Below are positions 12,601 through 24,270 of a DNA stretch of 64,000 nt, piece after piece. Origin of the DNA: Dryas octopetala (taxonomy: Eukaryota > Streptophyta > Magnoliopsida > Rosales > Rosaceae); assembly GCA_963921425.1 (NCBI GenBank), contig OY992838.1, positions 11,966,001 to 12,030,000 on the forward strand, in the 5' to 3' direction. The notes beneath the pieces were generated by a model. It was not told where the DNA came from. It did no database searches and saw only the letters and a program-made list of their open reading frames with translations. The first letter of the stretch is position 1; each line of letters starts with the position of its first letter. The translations under genes and the position numbers were made by a program.

Positions 12601-15600
12601 TTTATCATATGCATGTGTTCAGGACCAACCAAAAGCCTACTATATCATCCTGGAAGGTTGCACTTCAAATATTTGAAGTCGTCCACTTGAAACTTGACAC
12701 ATTATTAGTATTGTGAGCTCAAATAGGTTGAATATACCTAGGAAATATTTAGCCAGAAAAAGGACAACTGATTTTGTCATGGAATTGAATGCCACAAAAG
12801 AAAACAACTCCATTATCAATAATTAGATTCAGTACAAGAACAAGATCTTGTAATGATCTAATTATTGATACTTTAAATTTTTTTCTGGCATTTAGATTCC
12901 ATGACAAAATCACTTGTTGTCCCGTTTTCTGGCTACAAATATTTCCTGGGTATATTCAATCTATATGTGTTCATAAAGCTGATAATGTGTCAAGATTCAA
13001 GTGGATGACTTTAATGATTTAAAACGCACTTCTGGTCATTTATTGCTATGTGGCCTTCAGGTGTTCTTAAGGTGTGGATTAACTACCATTGCCTTCCCAG
13101 GATGATATAGTAGGCTTTTGGTTTGGTTCAGAACAATACAACCTTTATGCTGTTATGATTCTTCTATGGCTTTTTGCATTTTACAGAAAGAAAGTATTGT
13201 TTGTACATATGTGTAAATTCTAATAATTTATTCTTCCAGAGTGCATCAGATTACCTATCACCACAGCTAAAGAACACAGACGATCTGCTACGTTTGCATG
13301 CTTATTGGGCCCGTCTGGAGCTAAATATAGGAAAGGATTTAGTTGCAGCTCGTGGAGTTTGGGAGAGTTTCCTTAAGATCTGGTTCGGCCATTCTGGATT
13401 TTGTATATTTTGGATTGTTATGTTGGCATGCTTATTGTTGTCGTTATTGCTTTTGTTATTGTGTTATACTTAATTATCTGTTTGTTCTGTTAGTGGTTCA
13501 ATGCTTGAAGCCTGGCAAGGTTATATAACAATGGAAATTGAATTGGGCCATGTGAATGAAGCTCGGTCCATATATAGGAGATGTTACACTAAAAGATTTC
13601 CCGGGACTGGTTCAGAGGTAAGATCTTTTTCTTTCTTCTTCTCTGAAAATAACCTTTTGCATGACTTCTTTTACTCAGATTAATAGTTTTAGGGTTCTAA
13701 TTTGTGGTGCCTTGTAGCTGTTTTGACTTTTGAGCACACTAAACTCTATCCCTTTTCCATAAATCCTGTTTGAATATGGAGAAGATAATTCAAATAGAAG
13801 ATTTTGGTTGTTTCATTGCGTACAATGAGATTGGATTAGATGGGTATTAGTTTCCAGATTTGTTCAACCTATGGTTTATCAAAATGTAAACAATCTCCCC
13901 CTTGTGAAAGAAAGGAAAGTTCTAGTGATTCTTTGCTCACGTTTGATGCGTAAGTTGACTTGGAGTTTGTCCAAGACAACTTCGGTGTGATGCTGAAGGC
14001 TACTGTGATTCCAGAGCTGTTATAATCTCTCTTGTAGCAATTCCAATAAACCTTTTGGAGTGAAGCCAAAGTCCGGACCTCTCCTCTTTGTTTCCCTTAC
14101 TTTTGTCTTACATCAATCAAATTTAGATTATACATTAATTTCCAAAATTTAGTTAAATATAAAGTAGTGAAGGGATAAGATTTTTGTTTGTATGGATAGA
14201 AAAAAAAATGGAGAAAAAATCTTTAGTTGAGGACATTTTTGGAACTTGTCACAGATCTTTTTTTCTTTTCAAATTTCTCCACTCAAGGATATAAAAATAA
14301 AGTGGGTAAGGAGAGAAAACGAAGCTCCAAAATTCTCTTTTATTCTTTCTATTTCTATCACAATGACTCATAATTTACAAGTAGTTCCATTACAAAATCT
14401 AAATACCTTGGTTTGTTGCTTATTAGCTTATGATAAAAAAGGTACTGTTCTTTTAAGGTTCTATTTGACTTTTAAGGTTCTATTAGCTGTTGATGTCAAT
14501 TTGTTATTTAGAATTATATAGAGATTTGTTCACTGTCTACATAATACATTTGGATTAGATGATGCCTTCCCTCCCTAAAAAACAGAATAATTCAGGACAT
14601 TTGCTACTCTTGGTTACGCTTTGAGAGGGAGTTCGGTTCGTTGGATGATTTTGACCATGCAGTACAAAAGGTACATATTTTCTCTTTTGCACTTTCAAAT
14701 GAATGTTTATGTACCTATTAAAAAAAATGAATGTTTATGCTGAATTTCAGTAGCATCTTTTTTTCTTTTGTTTTTTAAAGGTATAATAGTTATGATGCAT
14801 TTCACTGGAAAATTGGATATCAATTGTAAATGAATTCATGTTACAATATGTGGATGTGAAGGTAATTTTTTACTCCATGTTTCCTGTATTTCTGGGTTAG
14901 AGAACAGTTATCAATAGAATAAAGTCAGAAAGTTTGCCAAAAGAAAACTGTACTATGAAAGCCATGCTGAGGGTTGTGGTTCATAAGGTTTGTGTGCTGT
15001 TGTCAGCTTAGGCAACATTTGTGAATATATATCACCTAATGATTGACAAACTATTGATTATAGTAAAATGATGGAATGGATGTTTTCTCTATCAACACCA
15101 GTTATACCATTACCAGGAATTGTAAGTGATTCCAATTATCCTCTTTGGCTCAATTTGAGGAGTATGGATATGCCATTGCCTTGATCATCTTAGATAATTC
15201 AATGTTCTTTTTTCAATCTATACTTTAAAGAAGTTGATGAACTATGGTACCTGCACAAAGCTTTTTTCTTCTGATGCAACCTTGTTGTATCAGCTTGTGT
15301 GTTCATGCCATAGCCCACAGAAAAAAAAAAGGGCTTATCATTCCCAACAGTTGAAAAGATAGTTGTTAACTGAATAGATATATTGCCTTGATCATCTTAG
15401 ATAGTTCAATATTCTTTTTTCGATCTATACTTCAAAGAAGTTGATGAACTATGGTACCTGCACAAAGTTTTTTTCTTCTAATGCAACCTTGTTGTATCAG
15501 CTTGTGTGTTCATTCCATAGCCCACAGAAACTAAGGGCTTATCATTTCCAACAGTTGAAAAGATAGTTGTTAACTGAATAAATATACTTAACATCTGTTC

Positions 15601-18600
15601 CCTTTTTTAGGTTTCTCCTCGTCTGGAAGAGCTACAACTATTTAGGTTACAGCAAGAATCCAAATTGACTGAAGAGAGGGATAATTCTTTCAAGAAGAAT
15701 GCTCGTGACAAGAGAAAGCAAGCTTCAGACATAACTGATGAACAGTATCCAGCAAAGAGGCACAAAGATGCAGCTCAAAAGCCAAAGAAAGTGCACGGGA
15801 AGGATTCTGAGGTGCAGCACACAGTTGAACACAATAACATGGAAAATATCAAATCCAAGGGTGACAAAGTAGATACAGAAAATGAACAACAGATGAAAGA
15901 GCCTGTTCCAGAGAAAACAAAAGTATATGCTGACCAGTGCACTGCTTTTATATCAAACCTTAACTTTAAGGCAAGTATACACCCCCGGCATCTCTTATTT
16001 CCTTCTTTTCAGTGCTCAGGCGTGATCTTAGAACACTGTTGGTAATAAATTTTGCAGGCAAATTATGAACATCTTCGTCAATTCTTCAGTGATGTTGGAG
16101 GAATTGTTGCTATTAGAATACTGCATGACAAGTTCACCGGAAAGTCAAGGGTCTCTCTCTCTCTCTCTCTCTCTCTTTTTTCAGTTGAATTATTTTTCCT
16201 TTCTCCTCTGTCCAGTGCTTTGGGTTGAAGATGTTGTATTGGATATTTTGTAATCTAGCACTTGTGGTATTGACATGAGTCTTAGACACATACACAAGGA
16301 CTTAAAAGTTAAGGTGACACTAGGACACTAGCTTGGTTCACGTGTATATTGTTAGTTTGCTACTGTCGAAAAGGCATGGTGACCATCTTCTCTTTATTGT
16401 TAAGTGCAAACCTTTTTAGTTTTCAGTATCCTTTGATTTAGCTCATAAGAATAGTTGACATGGGGATAGTTAAGCAATCTGTCTACATGTCTTACATGGT
16501 GTGCTAGGATTGATTAATCTCAAGATTTTAAATGATTTGCAGGTGAGGAGGGGGGCTAAGGTTTGTAGATACACTGGCTTGGATGGGTTTATGGTTTAGA
16601 GTCATAAAAGTGTAAATTTCATTGTTCAAAAAACTTTAGCATTATTTAAATTAGTGGTCATAGAATTAACCATTACCTGATTATTGTGAAAAACAGACTC
16701 AAGTATATGTTCTTTATATGAAGAGCTTCAATTTATTTTTGGGGACAGGGTTCTGATTTTATATTTTCCTCTCAACTGACTTGTGAAGGGACTAGCATAT
16801 GTGGATTTTGAAGATGATACACACCTCACTGCTGCTATAGAAAAAAATAGGCAAGAATTTATGGGGAAGAAGCTGAGCATTGCACGATCAAATCCAAAGC
16901 AAGGAAAAAAAGAACATGGTAGGCCAAATGGGTTTGTTTTGTATTCCTTTCTGTGCATGTTTATGCTTGTGTGTTTGTGTGCATACAACCATGCTGGTGT
17001 GGAGTCAAGGGATGGCATTTTGTGGGGATGGAGGCAAATTCAAATTCAAATTGGTGCATCTATTAAAATCACATCCAGAGTTCGAGTAGTCATCTGGAAT
17101 ATAGTACCTGTAACGTGTACATAATTTTATTATACATATTATTTTACCTTCTTAATTAGTATAGTAAATTAGTTATTCTTAAGATTTTGCTTGTTGTGAA
17201 TTTAGCAGACTTTTGGGATCAATTCTCAAATCTAGTTGAGTTGCAGTGAATTATTATAAAATTTATACCAATATATGATTCTTTTCAGAATAAACTTGTA
17301 AGGGGTCCATATCTTAATCAATTTGATTTTACCTAATTGCAATTACAGCTATAATTGGATCATATTGAAACATAAATGAGGTTAGATTTGGAATTAATTC
17401 AGATCTTTTACCCAACCCGTTGTCACCCCTGTTTTAGTGTGCATGTGATTAGGAGTCTGCAGTATTGCATGGTTACCTGTGTGTCAATTTATTTGTGCCC
17501 TTAACATATTAATTATCTCCATTATAAACATTTTGCATATTATGTACTATATGGTAGTTAAAAACTTTTAAGAATGACTTGTTAAAAATGAAAAAACATA
17601 TAGGAACAAACTACATATCGCTTTGGAATGGAATAATGATCTAGGCATTTTCATATCTGAATTCGTTGATTGATATGATCTGATCAATGACTTTTGTGGA
17701 CCTACTCATGCTGTCCTAGATCACACTGTAGAAGCTTTTTGTAGATAGTCTAACTGTGTAAACAAATGAAATTGAATATGATTTTTTTTTTTTGTCTGAA
17801 AATTGAATCCGATATTAAGGAAGTCCACAATTTGGGGAAAAAATCAGCATCTTTTTTTGTCTTAAATAATTATAGTAGAGAATGATTTTGATGGGTATGA
17901 TGTTCATGCTGCACATATGGGGTACACAATAGTTCATATCTTTGAAATCCTCAATCCAGGCTGAAGGGATTTTCAGGTCTATATCATACTACACAAAAAA
18001 AAAAAGGGTCTCCAGTATGATATTTGTAGAGTTAAGCTAATTTTCATTTTTGCATTGGGTTCAATAAGTTGCTTAGGAGTTGATTTTATCTATTATTTGT
18101 TTGCTCATTTACTTTTTTATTCTGATTAGAACCTTATTCAGAATGGAGTGTAGGCTTGCTGCTTTCTAAGTGGCTTTCAATTTTTTCTTTTTGTGGATAA
18201 GTAGTAAAACATTAATTAAAACTGAATGAAACCTCAATAAATGGGAAATATGCAAGAGAGCATCAAAAAACTGAAGTATTAAACTTAACTGAGTCAAAAG
18301 GCCCTCAGCTGAAGGAGAATAAGAAAGACTTTAAATGTATTGACTGTAAATTCAGTTTTATTGTTTTAATTTTCATATTATTTGAAAAGAAGTCCTATAA
18401 AAATGCTATTTGAAGTCAGAGTAGCTTATGTTTATGATAGAAAATGCAGTCTTCGAAACCTTTAAAAGACTTGTTCCTTATATTCTCTCTTGATTATGTA
18501 TTTGAATATACACAAGTAGTCTTAAATGTTAGGCATGGTAGGTGCTTTAAAAATCTATTTGATTTTCAAAAATTTTGCTCTGATGAGAAATTTCTTGTGG

Positions 18601-18942
18601 TCATGATGTGTTGCCGTTACTAGTATTGCTTGTTATGTTCAAATATTTTTTCTCACTTATGAAGTCAAACTGACAGCGCATACTGGTCAAACTGGTGCAG
18701 CCAGGGGATCTGAGTCCAAAGAATCTGGTGAGGCCTCCAATCAACCTAGAGCACATCATGCACCACAGTCTACTCATAAGAGAGGAAGCGACAATGTGCA
18801 GCTTAAAGGGAAGAACACATTTGCAGTTCCTAGGAATATCCTTGCACTTGGTTGGAGTGCAAATAAACCAAAAACCGAGGAACAGAGTGATGAAAAACCA
18901 AAATCCAATGATGAGTTCAGAAATATGTTCCTGAAAGGTTAG
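6665..18942 (+). CDS. SART3: SART3/EMB140-type splicing factor (U4/U6 snRNP recycling), 16 exons
   Basis: Exons: 6665-6901, 7025-7158, 7345-7402, 7989-8204, 8365-8640, 8927-9061, 9155-9280, 10232-10276, 10377-10478, 13240-13382, 13494-13617, 14596-14670, 15611-15970, 16058-16150, 16789-16918, 18677-18942. They total 2520 bases and stay in frame, giving 839 residues. Order: acidic Ser/Asp-rich head (about 37-55); HAT (half-a-TPR) helical repeats over about 80-560, with WQDWAKDE, WHDYLDF, WEAYREFEQ, WLDYTRYLD and WESFLK; a charged Lys-rich linker with PAKRHKD (likely nuclear signal); one RRM (about 662-745, with TAFISNLNF as RNP2 and GLAYVDF as RNP1); and a C-terminal KSNDEFRNMFLKG, the Lsm-binding tail. 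In this family the HAT region and RRM anneal U4 to U6 in the nucleus. Human SART3 has two RRMs; I see one. Intron 13 is GC-AG. Introns 9, 12 and 15 are long and repeat-bearing. Confidence 0.93.
10951..11464. mobile_element. MULE-type MITE in SART3 intron 9
   Basis: 514 bases bounded by GGCCAAAGT and its inverse, with terminal inverted repeats extending over 100 bases at reduced identity (both arms carry repeated TTTGGTCC-type and GTACTTTC motifs). The flanks are a perfect 9-base duplication, TTTATTTTA, at 10942-10950 and 11465-11473. Nine bases and long TIRs are the mark of Mutator-like transposition. No coding capacity. A sister copy is at 45313-45817. Confidence 0.85.
12100..12480. mobile_element. 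Possible PIF/Harbinger-like MITE in intron 9
   Basis: The two edges carry roughly inverted TGTTTGGTT / GGGTTTGTTTCGC segments around an AT-rich middle, and repeated GGAATGG and CATTCC motifs. This resembles common plant Harbinger MITEs. The boundaries and the 3-base target duplication were not fixed, so it is a tentative call. Confidence 0.3.
12605..13140. repeat. Long inverted repeat (foldback) in SART3 intron 9
   Basis: The outer 27 bases of the arms, beginning AACCAAAAGCCTACTATATC, are identical in inverted orientation (left from about 12628, right ending about 13126). Most of the 220-280-base arms also match imperfectly, including the TGTCATGGAAT and AATAATTAGA blocks. The centre is the palindrome CAAGATCTTG at 12841-12850. 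An RNA copy would fold into a hairpin of about 500 bases. No open frame. Confidence 0.8.
15175..15588. repeat. Two-copy tandem duplication in intron 12
   Basis: Copies begin at 15175 and 15382 with ATTGCCTTGATCATCTTAGA, a period of 207 bases. The rest of the unit matches closely, with scattered substitutions and a shorter A-run in copy 2. It ends just before the acceptor of exon 13. It is non-coding. Confidence 0.9.
15971..16057 (+). other. GC-AG intron (SART3 intron 13)
   Basis: The 5' site reads AAG|GCAAGT and the 3' site TTTGCAG. The GC junction keeps the frame from the RNP2 motif into ANYEHLRQFF. Using the nearby GT (GCAA|GTATAC) shifts the frame to an early stop. The strong consensus around the GC is what known GC-AG introns require. 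Confidence 0.85.
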
Positions 18943-21771
18943 AGCTTTGTTATTGGGTTCACTAATTTTACTACAATGTAATGGCAACTTTCTTTTCAAA
19001 TGCTTTTTTGACACAAATATGGCAAAGGAATGCCTGTCTTCAGCATCAGGAAAATATCGAGCCAATCTTGGCCATGTATAGGAAATATATTGGGGTTAAG
19101 AGCCTTCCTTTTCTGGATGTAGGTATAAATTAATTGGATTTGGATCTGTTATAAGGTGCAGAATGCATATCATATGTCTAATTTTCCTAATACATGAATA
19201 CATGAGATGATGGTTGCTGGTAATGCAGGCGATTTGTTATATTTCCCTTCTCTATTTGGCGATGATGTGTATGTGTGGCTTGATAGCTGGTTAATTCTTG
19301 ATTATTGTTTCTCTATGTAGGCATGTGTGGCTTTCTGAAAAACATAATTTCAGAAACTATGCTAGGGAACCTAGTCTCTTAATTCAGGTCATTTCACTGT
19401 GCATTTGTTGGAGGTTAGGATGATATTTTCTTGTTTTATTTTTTAGCTTTTTTATTTGTGTTCCTTAGCTTGTACTTTAGATTCACAATGATGAGAACCT
19501 GTTATCAATATCTGAACTGGTATCTTATCTTCTGAGAATTTTGTTTGCCACTATCACAAATATGGTCTAGAATAATTCTGCTCGTATGTTGTCATGCAAC
19601 TCTTGTTTGACGTTTCATTCGATAATTAAGGTTGATATGCTATTTAATGCATTACAGTGAAAATATAAAATGGATTATTTTAGCAAAATGGTGCCCCTGC
19701 TGAATGGTAAATTAGTGCTTTGAATGGAGTGAGCAACCTCGGATGAAATAGGTTATAAGTTTCCTGGCCAAAATAAAAAGATTATATTAAATTTGATGCT
19801 CACTATTGTTGTTGGCCTCTCTTTGTCCTCTTCGTCCTGGAGGGTTTAATTGGTGTTTTCCCCTTTGGCATTCTAAGCATACGAGTCAATAAGTAGCGTG
19901 ACTCATCCAAGCTGGTTGAAAAATTGATGAGGTTATCAACAAGAAGAAATTGAAACATTGCTTTGTGATTAGAAATAATTGTGTTCCGTTGGGGTTAGTC
20001 CCAAGTTTGAAAAATGTGTTAGGACTAAGATGTTTTAAGGATTCAGTTCCTCCCAATGTAACAAAAGGAAAAGGAAAAAAAGGAATGTGGTGAGCACGTG
20101 GTTCTCATAATTGAATGAGGTTTGTGGAATAGGGTGATTAAGCTGAAAAAGCCTCTTTAAGTCCAACTCGTAGGACAAACGTATCCCAACATCCTAACCT
20201 CTTGGCTTAGGTGATTGTTTACCCATAAATTAAAGTATCCAATTCAAAAATATTTGACGATAGGTGGAAAGACCGAAGATCTTATATATCAGTATTCAAG
20301 GCTTCACTTTTTGGATGTGAGATTAATCTCTATTACGTCAGATCAACATGTGCGAACTCTCTTCTCATAATTAATAAAGTTGACGGTTAATTTACAATTA
20401 TAAAAATAAATGTTCGATAATTTTTAATGAATTTTCCGGTAGAATTTCGTATGGCATATGAAGAGATTCGGCGGTGATTCACAAATTTAAACCTCACTAT
20501 TAACTCGTTGATCCAACTAACAAAGAGTTGATACGAGGACATAGGAATTGGTACTATATAATTTGTTCACTTTCAATACTGATGGAACAACGAGTACCAT
20601 GCATACATACAAGCCTTACAAGGGCATCAGGTGTTGCCGTGTGCTATGCAGTGAAGTACAGTGTGAGGCCTGTGGATGACATCAAATGGGTCAGACTCTT
20701 TCACCTTGAGTGGAAAAAACCATCGAATCAAAAACATGAAAAACTTGGTGAATGTTTGTAGATTTGACTTTAATTCATTACTACATGTTTTCTTACACGC
20801 CACTTCTATTTTTTTCTTTAATTTTTCTCATAGACGTTCCCCATGGCCATTACTTACACACCACCTACCTCATAATTAAGTCTTGCCCAAAAAAAAAACC
20901 TCATAATTAAGTCATACGCAATTAATAAAAAAAGAAAGAATAAATGACAGCACAGATATCATCCCATGCTCAATTGCTCATGGTGGTAATGCTGCTCTTT
21001 TTTATGATTGGTTGCAAACTTCGAAGTGATATTTGGCGCGTAATTTTTTGAATTATTATGTATGCAGCCATCATCATGATTCAGGAGGAGAGAGATAAAG
21101 AGGTTCTGCCTCTGCCTACAGCAAACTGCCATGGCTGACAAGGTACACATGGGGATATATCTATTTTATATGAATATTATTGGTTAACAAGGAAATCCGT
21201 GGGCTTGTAGTTGTGGCCCATTGGACCATATAGAGGACCATTATAAATATAGTCATTATGGTGTATGGCGTGTAGTATATATGATGAGAAGAGAAGCAAT
21301 TATGGAATCGAAGTTGATGGACAATTCCATGCACATGCAGGAAGCAGAGCAGGCTAATTGGTGAAGTAACTCAATATTCCAAACTAAGATTTTGGCGATA
21401 GTAAAACTCTATATATATTTATTGTGTCTATCTTTCTCATCATATGTTAAATCACAAAATAATAATATAAATAGACACATTACTTATAATATATACATAT
21501 TCGTATGGAAAAATAGTCTTTCCTGTTACTTAGTCAAGCTTCAGCAGAAGCCAAAAATTAAACTAAAAAATCATTAAGATCGATGTATGGGAGGGAATAT
21601 ATATGGTGATGATGGGAATGCAAGAGTGGGTCCCACCAATTAAACAAGTGCGCAAAGGTCTTTCAATAAAGCTAGCTAACGTACAGAGTGAAATTCAGAG
21701 TCCAGCGGAGAGACAAAAGCTTTGTTTTCTGCTCATGCGGGGCTTAAGTGCTTAACCATTTACCATGCGTA

Positions 21772-21773
<2 letters not shown>
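18943..21773. other. SART3 3' flank and intergenic DNA
   Basis: The SART3 3' UTR lies at the left end. The rest is ordinary AT-rich DNA with only short chance frames. No gene family, RNA gene or element end was recognised. Confidence 0.5.

Positions 21774-21833
<60 letters not shown>
21774..21833. repeat. (TC)n microsatellite
   Basis: About 60 bases of uninterrupted TC dinucleotide. Confidence 0.97.
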
Positions 21834-21836
<3 letters not shown>

Positions 21837-23459
21837 TCACGCAAATGAAAATATATCCTCTTAATTAGTTTACTTTCTTTTCTACAATACCAATCATCGT
21901 TCTATATCCAAGTATATTTTAACAAGCTAGTAACCAACCAAATGCCTTATTATTATTATTATATCCCATGATTTATTTGTACTGTAGCTTAGCAAAACTC
22001 TATGAATTATTTCAATTTGTTCATGCATGGCATAGGTATAACTATATATAACGTATACTCTCTTGCAAAAGTAGAAAGAAGGTATAACCTTCACTAAAAC
22101 CGGCCAAAAGATGCACTTGAGCTGGGATCTACATCCTCACCTTCCTTTTTATTATTAAACCTTAAATAAAATAGGAAAACCATTGAATTTTGATGGACGA
22201 CTTAGATTAGAAAGTAATAGCCAAGGTAAAGACAGAAGTCCAAATCCCTAAAGGTATTGACATTGTTGTTTTGCTAATCCAACCTTTTGACACATAAAAA
22301 GTGTAATTAAGAAACGTATGATGATTCCAAGTTGAGGGTGGTGCTGGAGCGGTCAAAATGGAGCTCAAGCGGCTCCTTCATGTTTGAGCGTGTATTCCAG
22401 TATTTTAGTGTTGTTATAATTCCGAATTTCCGGTATGATAAAGTCACGCATGCATGTATTGGTATTGTCCTCATTGTTGACAAGCAGCGTTGGAAAACAA
22501 AAACTTAAAGCCTTGATCGATTAGCCTCCCTTACTGATCAATCGACATTGGACCAAAAATACTCCTTAATTTTCTATTTAAAAAGTCAGATTTTGGGAAA
22601 TCAAGAAATGAGATCGAGAGCCTTTCTTTACAAGGATTTTCTTCTCCTCTCTCACCCATTTCTTATTCATTAATGCATCTTTAAACTTCTATATACTTGC
22701 ATTAATGAGTTGTTAGGTTGTTTATGATTGAATGCTATGATTTCCACTTGTTGATTCACTTGTATTTGTAACATGCCTTAGTTTGTATGTTTTGGGGAAA
22801 ACTTCATTAATGCTCTTTTCAAGCTTATACTTCTAGAGATAATGTTTATACTTTATAGGTTGTTAGATGAATCAATATATATAGCATGCCTTGTCTTTAT
22901 TGTTGCCCTTGAATATTGTTGCACCACTCAAGTAGTTCCTCTACAGCTGTCTACCTACTTCAAAAGCAAGTTATTCTAAGTCACACACGTGGCTACAAAA
23001 CTTAGGGACAAAGTAAATGACTTATTATAAAAAGAGAGCTACAGACAATTTTCAAGAAACCCCCCCCCCCTCTCCAACACACAATCCAAAAAAACTCACA
23101 ACAATATGAATCTCCCAGCAACCTTTTTGTTCCCAAATCAACCCAGTGGCTTTTATTTCTCAAAGTTCTCTTTATTTTATTTGCATAACCTTTCAAGGCC
23201 CTTTTAATTGTATTTCCTTACGCTTATGCAATTTCCTTATATTCCATTAAGCTCCCTTTTAAATTCATGTTGCTCTTTTATTTACATTTTTTTTGTTCAT
23301 TTTCAAAGTCCTATTCGATCTAGGCAAGAAAAGAACCTAGATAGGTTTTTCTCGTTCCTTTCCTATCACACAATCGTTGTTAGAAATTAAATCTTTAATT
23401 TGGCATATTTAATTTCATTTTTATTTTTCGCATTGAATATTATCTTTTTCTAATTGGCT
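21834..23459. other. Intergenic, nothing recognised
   Basis: AT-rich sequence with no supported frame. A C-homopolymer of ten bases lies near 23060. No element termini were found. Confidence 0.5.
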
Positions 23460-23959
23460 ATTCCAAGCCAATTAGTGGCACACCTGCATCCACGCCAAAG
23501 GTCGGAAACCTCGCCTCAGACACGGCGAGACATGTTTTGACTAGATGCTGGGCCCTCCACGTGGACGAGCAAATTTTTTGTGTCGAAACAATACCATGTG
23601 TCTGCTTTCTCTCTAGAGTTGGAAGAAGCAAGAACTGCTAGTAAACTCAATTGGGCAGGAGAAGCACGACCTTCGAAAGCATCCTTCAAGCGAAAACAAT
23701 TTACTATTGTGTGGCGAAGAACACCAAATTTTGGCAACACGTTGTATTGTTGCCAGAAGAAGTTGACTACCATAACCTGCACCAACGATAGGAATGCTAC
23801 TAGAACAACGAGCTGAATTACAAGTCGACCACAACTTGAGAAAATGCCACCGTGACCAAAACCACCATGACCTCGAGCTGAAACTAGCCTTGATTATTGG
23901 AAGCAATCAAGGGAGTCTTATTGCAGAAAACAACAACCATGCATGCACGGATTTTTTTG

Positions 23960-24270
23960 TTGGTTAATATTGTTTTGGATGACAAGAAAAATAATTGATT
24001 TCTGGATATAGGTTGCATGAATCATATGTACGTGTTGTTACAAGGAGTTGTTCACTAATATATTAAACAATTTGTATGATCATATATTACGTCAGGCAAG
24101 GCTGCAAAAATGACAGTTAAGGGAAAAGACAAAAGTTTTCTCAAGTTGAAATTAAGAATATGCATGGGTCATTCAACAACATATTATATGTGCATGTATT
24201 ATGTATTTGGTCTTGACCGCAATTTGTTAAGCATAATTGAATTATTAGAAAATGAGTATGATAAAGGGAA
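23960..24270 (+). pseudogene. Copia fragment: protease and pre-integrase region
   Basis: Broken frames read FLDIGCMNHM (the copia protease D-S/T-G-x-x-x-H-M region, with the catalytic Ser/Thr replaced by Ile), then SGKAAKMTVKGKDKSFLKLK and LDRNLLSIIELLENEYD, the segment leading into the pre-integrase domain. In-frame stops and a shift show it is dead. Sequence from about 23460 may be the upstream gag part but is too diverged to support. Confidence 0.7.

Noticed and set aside
23516..23906. Overlapping frames of 78-97 residues on both strands
   Set aside because: No family is recognisable, and the frames oppose each other next to a dead copia fragment, so they are chance frames.
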